Shown here one piece after another: positions 30,141 to 34,698 of a DNA stretch of 34,698 nucleotides. The stretch lies in assembly GCA_030621085.1 (NCBI GenBank), contig JAUXIJ010000034.1, forward strand, positions 1 to 34,698, read 5' to 3'. The stretch is from Candidatus Cloacimonadota bacterium (lineage in GTDB: Bacteria; Cloacimonadota; Cloacimonadia; Cloacimonadales; TCS61). A program made the translations under genes and the position numbers. The notes beneath the pieces were generated by a model. It had not been told where the DNA came from, ran no database searches, and worked only from the letters and a program-made list of their open reading frames with translations. How positions within the stretch are numbered: the stretch's first letter is position 1; each line of letters opens with the position of its first letter.

Positions 30141-33062
30141 TTACTTCATAAGTATCATCTTCTTCGTTGATGTATATTTCTCAGCTTTCATTTTGTAGAA
30201 GTAGATACCACTGGCAACAGATTTATTGGTGTTATCTTTACCATCCCAGATGATTTCATGATAAGTTGCCTTCATTTCACCATCTATAAGTGTTCTTACT
30301 ACAGCACCTTTGATGTTATATATCTTAATGCTTACATCACTGTCTTCTTTCAGGGCAAACTTGATCGTTGTAGTCGGATTGAACGGATTCGGATAGTTAC
30401 CGGTAAGTTCCGTACGTACCGGGATCAGGATGTTGTTAGATTCGGTTACAGTCACCCAAGCATCATCAGACCACTCAGATTCCCAGCCACCATCGTACAC
30501 TGCTGTAATGTTGAAGCAGTAATTTCCATTGGGAAGAGTCATCATGACCATTGTAACGATGACGCCGGTTGCAACTACTTCACCATCCCTGTACACACTG
30601 TAGCTGACAAAGTCTCTGCCGTCTGAGATCGGATCCCAGGTTACAGTTACCATCGTATAATTGGAAACTGCTTGTACATTTTGCGGTATCGGCAGTATGA
30701 TCTCTACACTTTCTGTGTTGGAAGGACCAGATTCTCCTTCATCGTAAACAGCAATTACATAGTATTCACGAACTCCGGGCTCTACGCCTATATCGGTGTA
30801 AGTGAGAATGCCGGGATCGTCAATGTAAACTATCTCTGTACCATCTTTGTATACTTTATAACCAAGAAGTATCCTCAAATCATCTATTGCTGCTGTATTG
30901 GTTTTTCTTTCAGAATTTGTGCCATCATCCCAGCCTATCCATTCGTCGGTTGCTCCCCCGGGAGCTTCCCAGTTAAGCAGTACATCGTTAAAGGTTGCTA
31001 CCACTGCTGTCAGGTTTTCCGGTGGTAATACAGGTGTTCCCAGGAAGGTGAATTGTGCCTCAACAATTTCAGATTCCCCTTCATCATATAATGCAGAAAC
31101 TCCGGCAATATATATTTGTCCTACTACAAGATCAGTTAATTGATAAGGAAAATTTGTTGTGAAAGCCACAAGAGTTCCATCCAGGTAAATATTGTAGCCG
31201 AGAAGGTCATCACTTGTGCTGATAAGATCATACTTAACATTGTCCACATAATACATAACCAGATCACCGGCAGGAGCACCAGCCCAGATATCGATTGCTC
31301 CCAGCATATTCATTCCCGGTCCACCGCTGAATTGCAAGCTCCATTGCCATTCATGTACAAAACTGCCATCGATCCATAATTCTGCCCAGTCATTATCTAA
31401 ATCTACCATTGTCCAACATTCAACCCAGGCTCCCTGAGTATAAGTGAATGTAGCAGCATTATAACCTCCGGCATTAATATAACCTGAACCATCCGAAGCA
31501 AAGTAAACTTCCAATGCCCATTCAGTTCTGTCTCTTTCTCTATCTCCTGTAAACTCGTGAAGTAGATTGAAATATCCACCATATCCGGGTACAAAATATT
31601 GGTAATGGCTGATTTCATAAACGCCAGTAGTTAAATTTCCAAATAAATGAACAACATCATCATCCAAACCTTCAATCTTAATGGAATTATTTCCGTTATA
31701 AGAAAGCTCATCAACAACAAGAACATCATCGGGACCACCAACTGTTCCGCTCCAGGTTACCCAATCATCGGATTGTAAAGCTAAATATTCACCAGCCGTG
31801 TAGGATTCGAAACCATCAAAGAATATAGCTCCTCCCCAAGTGAGTATTCCAGTATAAGGATCTACTTCAACATATCCCGGTGGGATTAATGGTTCACTAT
31901 CACCAGCGATTTTTAGAAGCCAGAAAGCACTAATTCCCGGTCCATAAGACCAGGTCCATCCTGCAGCTACATAATTACCATCTGTGGTTAACTGCACTGA
32001 ACGGCAATGTTCATAATTAAACGACCCATAGGTTCTTGTCCAAAGTGTATCTCCAATTGCATCGGTCTTTACCAGATATATGTCAAAATAACCCACATTA
32101 AAAGATTGTGTAGAGCCTGCTATTATGTAACCTTCATCAGTTGTCTGCTGCAACGAATAACCTATATCAATTGCAGTTCCACCGTAATCTCTAGTCCATA
32201 AAGCTTCTCCACCCATATCTGTTTTCACAAGATAAAAGTCACTATTTCCCGCTCCGGAAGATTTGGTATCTCCTGCAATTATGTAACCACCATCATTGCA
32301 CTGCTGCACCGCATAACCCCTGTCATTATCAGTTCCACCATGAGTGTTGGTCCATAGGGTATCACCATTGGCATCGGTTTTTATCAGATACACATCTTTA
32401 CCACCTGCACCAAAAGAATCGGTAAATCCTACTATGATATAACCGCTATCTGTTGTCAAAACCACTGAATGACCTTCTTCATCATCAGTTGCTCCATAGG
32501 TTTTCGTCCAAAGGGTATCTCCATTCGCATCTGTTTTTATCAGATACACATCCTTTCCACCAGCACCAAAAGAGCCTGTATTTCCTGTTAATATATAATC
32601 ACCATCCGTTGTTTCTTTAACCGATTCAGCTCTATCAATACCTGTTCCTCCAAAGGTTCTTGTCCAAAGGGTATCTCCATCTGCATCTGTCTTTATAAGA
32701 TAGACATCATAACTACCAGCCCCAAATGAGTTGGTCTCTCCTGCAATGATATAACCACCGTCGCTACATTGCTGCACTGATTTACATTTATCAGTGTCAA
32801 TTCCCCCATAGGTTCTAGTCCAGAGAGTATCTCCATCTGCATCCGTCTTTACTAGATATACGTCATTATCGCCTGCTCCAAAAGAGTTTGAATATCCCCC
32901 CATAATATAACCACCATCTGTTGTCAGGTTCACTGAATAACCATACTCTTTATCAAATTCACCATAGGAATTGCTCCAGATAATATCACCAGGATTCTGA
33001 GCAAAAACTCCTGAAACAATAAATAGACAAAAAATCATAGATATTAGAATTATTTTTTTCAT
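30141..33062 (-). CDS. Secreted seven-bladed propeller protein with LamG-like, FnIII and C-terminal sorting domains
   Basis: The 973-residue protein has a signal peptide (1-21, ending VSGVFA). Residues 25-388 are seven consecutive, exactly 52-residue repeats (consensus GDTLWTRTYGGT...DGGYIIAG...SFGAG..DVYLVKTDA), fitting a closed seven-bladed beta-propeller. A jelly-roll/LamG-like domain follows (about 415-625; FFDGFESY to YYVDNVKYD), then three fibronectin type III-like units (about 625-885). The last ~85 residues are an FCB C-terminal sorting domain (NYPNPFNPTTTIKF, VSIKIYNIKGAVVRTL, GIYFYKMKAEKYTSTKK). Export across the outer membrane by a type IX-like system with C-terminal processing is inferred. 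AAGGAG precedes the ATG. Ligand or function is unknown. Its 3' third is a close copy of that of the neighbouring gene. Confidence 0.9.
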   Translation of the reverse strand: MKKIILISMIFCLFIVSGVFAQNPGDIIWSNSYGEFDKEYGYSVNLTTDGGYIMGGYSNSFGAGDNDVYLVKTDADGDTLWTRTYGGIDTDKCKSVQQCSDGGYIIAGETNSFGAGSYDVYLIKTDADGDTLWTRTFGGTGIDRAESVKETTDGDYILTGNTGSFGAGGKDVYLIKTDANGDTLWTKTYGATDDEEGHSVVLTTDSGYIIVGFTDSFGAGGKDVYLIKTDANGDTLWTNTHGGTDNDRGYAVQQCNDGGYIIAGDTKSSGAGNSDFYLVKTDMGGEALWTRDYGGTAIDIGYSLQQTTDEGYIIAGSTQSFNVGYFDIYLVKTDAIGDTLWTRTYGSFNYEHCRSVQLTTDGNYVAAGWTWSYGPGISAFWLLKIAGDSEPLIPPGYVEVDPYTGILTWGGAIFFDGFESYTAGEYLALQSDDWVTWSGTVGGPDDVLVVDELSYNGNNSIKIEGLDDDVVHLFGNLTTGVYEISHYQYFVPGYGGYFNLLHEFTGDRERDRTEWALEVYFASDGSGYINAGGYNAATFTYTQGAWVECWTMVDLDNDWAELWIDGSFVHEWQWSLQFSGGPGMNMLGAIDIWAGAPAGDLVMYYVDNVKYDLISTSDDLLGYNIYLDGTLVAFTTNFPYQLTDLVVGQIYIAGVSALYDEGESEIVEAQFTFLGTPVLPPENLTAVVATFNDVLLNWEAPGGATDEWIGWDDGTNSERKTNTAAIDDLRILLGYKVYKDGTEIVYIDDPGILTYTDIGVEPGVREYYVIAVYDEGESGPSNTESVEIILPIPQNVQAVSNYTMVTVTWDPISDGRDFVSYSVYRDGEVVATGVIVTMVMMTLPNGNYCFNITAVYDGGWESEWSDDAWVTVTESNNILIPVRTELTGNYPNPFNPTTTIKFALKEDSDVSIKIYNIKGAVVRTLIDGEMKATYHEIIWDGKDNTNKSVASGIYFYKMKAEKYTSTKKMILMK
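31899..32990 (-). repeat. Seven tandem 156-bp units encoding propeller blades
   Basis: Seven in-register units of 52 codons with no insertions or deletions between them. Units 2-5 are the most alike (long shared runs such as ...DVYLIKTDANGDTLW); units 6 and 7 are the most diverged. This pattern suggests central units were amplified or homogenised recently. Confidence 0.92.
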
Positions 33063-33359
33063 ATTTTACTCCTTGTTTTAAAATTAGTTTTATTAAAATT
33101 TAATTTTCGTTAGGAAATATGATATTTACATTTACTTTAGTTACGATAGTAGTGATTTAATTTTTTAATCTTTGAAATTAATAATTTACTCTTCATAATT
33201 CATAACTTATATTACATACAAATTTAATCCTGAAACTCAAATAACTTTATTAATTTAAGTTTTTTTTTGTCAAACCCTTTATTAATATTATCTTTCGATT
33301 AAATATTATGAAAAAAAACTTGAAAATAAATTTCAAGAAGTTGTGGTTCTATTCTATAT
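33063..33359. other. AT-rich upstream region of the propeller-protein gene
   Basis: Nearly 300 bases of very AT-rich DNA with no open frame I believe. It holds the ribosome binding site (AAGGAG on the minus strand, about 33070-33075) and a candidate promoter at 33244-33273, described separately. The rest shows only poly-A/T runs. Confidence 0.5.
33244..33273 (-). promoter_or_regulatory. Candidate promoter for the propeller-protein gene
   Basis: On the minus strand a perfect TTGACA (33273-33268) is followed by an 18-base spacer starting with eight A, then TAAAGT (33249-33244), four of six matches to TATAAT. This would give an unusually long leader of about 170 bases. The A-rich spacer limits confidence. 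Confidence 0.35.
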
Positions 33360-33456
33360 ATTCATGGATTCCCGTTTTCACGGGAATGACAGCAATAGAG
33401 GATATTTTTTTATCCTGTAAATCCTGTCTTATTATCCTGTAAATCCTGATTCTGAC
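33360..33456. repeat. Intergenic repeat cassette, copy 2
   Basis: The same arrangement as 29934-30028: ATTCATGG, the 20-base inverted repeat ATTCCC-GTTTTCAC-GGGAAT (33368-33387), then two copies of TATCCTGTAAATCCTG. The inverted repeat is identical in both copies, while the sequence between it and the direct repeats has drifted. Confidence 0.9.
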
Positions 33457-33485
33457 AAAAAAACGCCCCGGAAAAACCGGGGCGT
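33457..33485 (-). terminator. Rho-independent terminator of the partial secreted-protein gene
   Basis: ACGCCCCGG (33463-33471) and CCGGGGCGT (33477-33485) form a perfect 9-bp stem with a 5-base loop. On the minus strand it is followed by a run of seven U. It lies 22 bases after the stop codon at 33508 and is the stronger sibling of the terminator at 30029-30058. Confidence 0.94.
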
Positions 33486-33507
33486 AATATTCTATAAGAA
33501 GTATAAT

Positions 33508-34698
33508 TTACTTCATTAGAATCATTTTCTTGGTTGCAGTATATTTTTCAGCTTTCATTTTGTAGAAGTATACACCACTACCAACTTGCTTACCTGTGTT
33601 ATCTTTACCATCCCAGATGATTTCATGATAAGCTTTGTTCATTTCACCATCTACAAGTGTTCTTACTACAGCACCTTTGATGTTGTAGATATTAATGCTT
33701 ACATCGCTGTCTTCTTTAAGAGAGAACTTGATGGTTGTAGTCGGGTTGAACGGGTTAGGATAGTTACCGGTAAGTTCTGTATTTACCGGGATCATGATGT
33801 TACCAGCATCCTCTACCCATACAATAGCATCATCAGACCACTCAGATTCCCAGGGACCATCGTACCACGCTGTAATATTATAGCAATATTCTCCAGTAAG
33901 AAGACCTGGATCGATGAACATTGTGCTGGTGATATCTTCGCCAGCTATTTCACCATCTCTGTATACAGTGTAGCTGACAAGGTCTCTACCATCTGAGATC
34001 GGATCCCAGGTTACCAGTACGTTCGGATAGTTAAATGTTGCTTCAGGATTCTGCGGTATCGGCAGTATGATCTCTACACTTTCTGTGTTGGAAGGAACAG
34101 ATTCACCTTCATCGTACACGGCAGTTACATAGTAATCATGTGTTCCAGGCTCTACGCCTACAACGGTGTAAGTGAGAGTGCCGGGATCTGGGATGTAAAC
34201 TATCTCTAGACCATCCTGGTATACATTATAACCAAGTAGTAACCTCAGGTCATCTGTTGCTGCTGTATTGGTTCTTCTTACATGAGTAAACGCAGCCTTA
34301 AGAGGAGCGTCAGAAATCAGCATCGAGCGCATTGCACCGATAGTTACTTTTTCATTAACCGGAGATTTTGCAATTAAACCATCTCCAGCTCCAACTACAC
34401 CTTCGATGCACCAGTTGTAATCGAGTGCATAGGCTACACTGATCTCTATCCAACCTCCACTGTAGAACATCCAGTCTCCTTTACCGGGAGCTGCAGGACC
34501 TGCATCTACACTTGACGGATGATCACCTGTGGCTGATATATCATAACCAATCCAGTATTCATTGCCAGCTACAAGCGGGACAGGAGTTGTTAGAGTATGC
34601 ACTGTCCAGTCTTCAATAAGAACAGAAGCTGTGATATCTGCTGAATAGACTTCTGTTCCTGGATCTCCAAATGAACCACCTTCCCACACTTTGACAGC
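33508..34698 (-). CDS. Secreted FnIII protein with C-terminal sorting domain, N-terminus beyond the window
   Basis: The frame is open to the edge of the window (AVKVWEGGSFGDPG is the first visible sequence), so the start and most of the protein are missing; about 396 residues are seen. The visible order is a beta-sandwich domain (LVAGNEYWIGYDISATGDHP, GKGDWMFYSGGWIEI), two fibronectin type III-like units (LLGYNVYQDGLEIVYI; VSYTVYRDGEIAGE), then the sorting domain (NYPNPFNPTTTIKF, GVYFYKMKAEKYTATKK, ending MILMK). The last ~260 residues closely match the end of the propeller protein. Export by a type IX-like route and surface attachment or release are inferred. Confidence 0.88.
   Translation of the reverse strand, partial: AVKVWEGGSFGDPGTEVYSADITASVLIEDWTVHTLTTPVPLVAGNEYWIGYDISATGDHPSSVDAGPAAPGKGDWMFYSGGWIEISVAYALDYNWCIEGVVGAGDGLIAKSPVNEKVTIGAMRSMLISDAPLKAAFTHVRRTNTAATDDLRLLLGYNVYQDGLEIVYIPDPGTLTYTVVGVEPGTHDYYVTAVYDEGESVPSNTESVEIILPIPQNPEATFNYPNVLVTWDPISDGRDLVSYTVYRDGEIAGEDITSTMFIDPGLLTGEYCYNITAWYDGPWESEWSDDAIVWVEDAGNIMIPVNTELTGNYPNPFNPTTTIKFSLKEDSDVSINIYNIKGAVVRTLVDGEMNKAYHEIIWDGKDNTGKQVGSGVYFYKMKAEKYTATKKMILMK

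Overview
The window is AT-rich, densely packed bacterial chromosome. I place it, by inference, in Candidatus Cloacimonadota or a close relative in the FCB superphylum. The two secreted proteins at the right end finish with a Bacteroidetes/FCB-type C-terminal sorting domain (NYPNPFNPTTTIKF near its start, KKMILMK at the very end). There is also a PorV/PorQ-like outer-membrane protein, relaxed-lipobox lipoproteins, and Wza/Wzc-type polysaccharide export genes. No rRNA, tRNA, transposase, integrase or CRISPR array was seen.

Layout. (1) 1-2431: the end of a Wza-like polysaccharide export protein and a Wzc-like tyrosine autokinase. (2) 2367-14174: one long co-directional run of housekeeping genes, with overlapping or few-base junctions almost throughout. 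It strings together three conserved modules: ispE-spoVG-prs-rplY-pth; rpsF-ssb-rpsR-yybS-like-rplI; and dciA-like-rpe-ffh-rpsP-khpA-rimM-trmD-RNA methylase-rplS. It ends at a perfect palindromic terminator (14183-14210). (3) 14209-18629, minus strand: two soluble PAS-domain histidine kinases flanking a zinc-dependent phospholipase C / S1-P1 nuclease-like protein, with no response regulator in sight. (4) smpB (minus) diverges from a WecA/TagO-type glycosyl-phosphate transferase. (5) 20572-22984: three overlapping envelope genes (TPR lipoprotein, DUF5683-like membrane protein, fibronectin-III lipoprotein). (6) 22994-29691: PcrA/UvrD helicase, PorV/PorQ-like protein, dxr, comEC. (7) 29692-34698: repeat-rich intergenic DNA and two paralogous secreted proteins on the minus strand, each with its own GC-rich terminator and a copy of the same intergenic repeat cassette.

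How the genes fit together. The left two-fifths supplies translation (ribosomal proteins S6, S18, L9, S16, L19, L25; S16/30S maturation; tRNA m1G37; SRP; peptidyl-tRNA hydrolase) and precursors (PRPP, isoprenoids). The isoprenoid theme returns with dxr, and undecaprenyl phosphate made from MEP-pathway units is the acceptor for the WecA/TagO-like enzyme and, indirectly, for Wza/Wzc-exported polysaccharide. The right part is envelope and surface biology.

Points most worth a second look: a K/E-rich continuation of the S16 tail in the -1 frame directly after an A7 run and the stop codon; the kinase / zinc-phospholipase-like / kinase cluster; the exact seven-fold 52-residue repeat of the secreted propeller protein; and the duplicated 3' domain plus terminator plus repeat cassette shared by the two secreted-protein genes.
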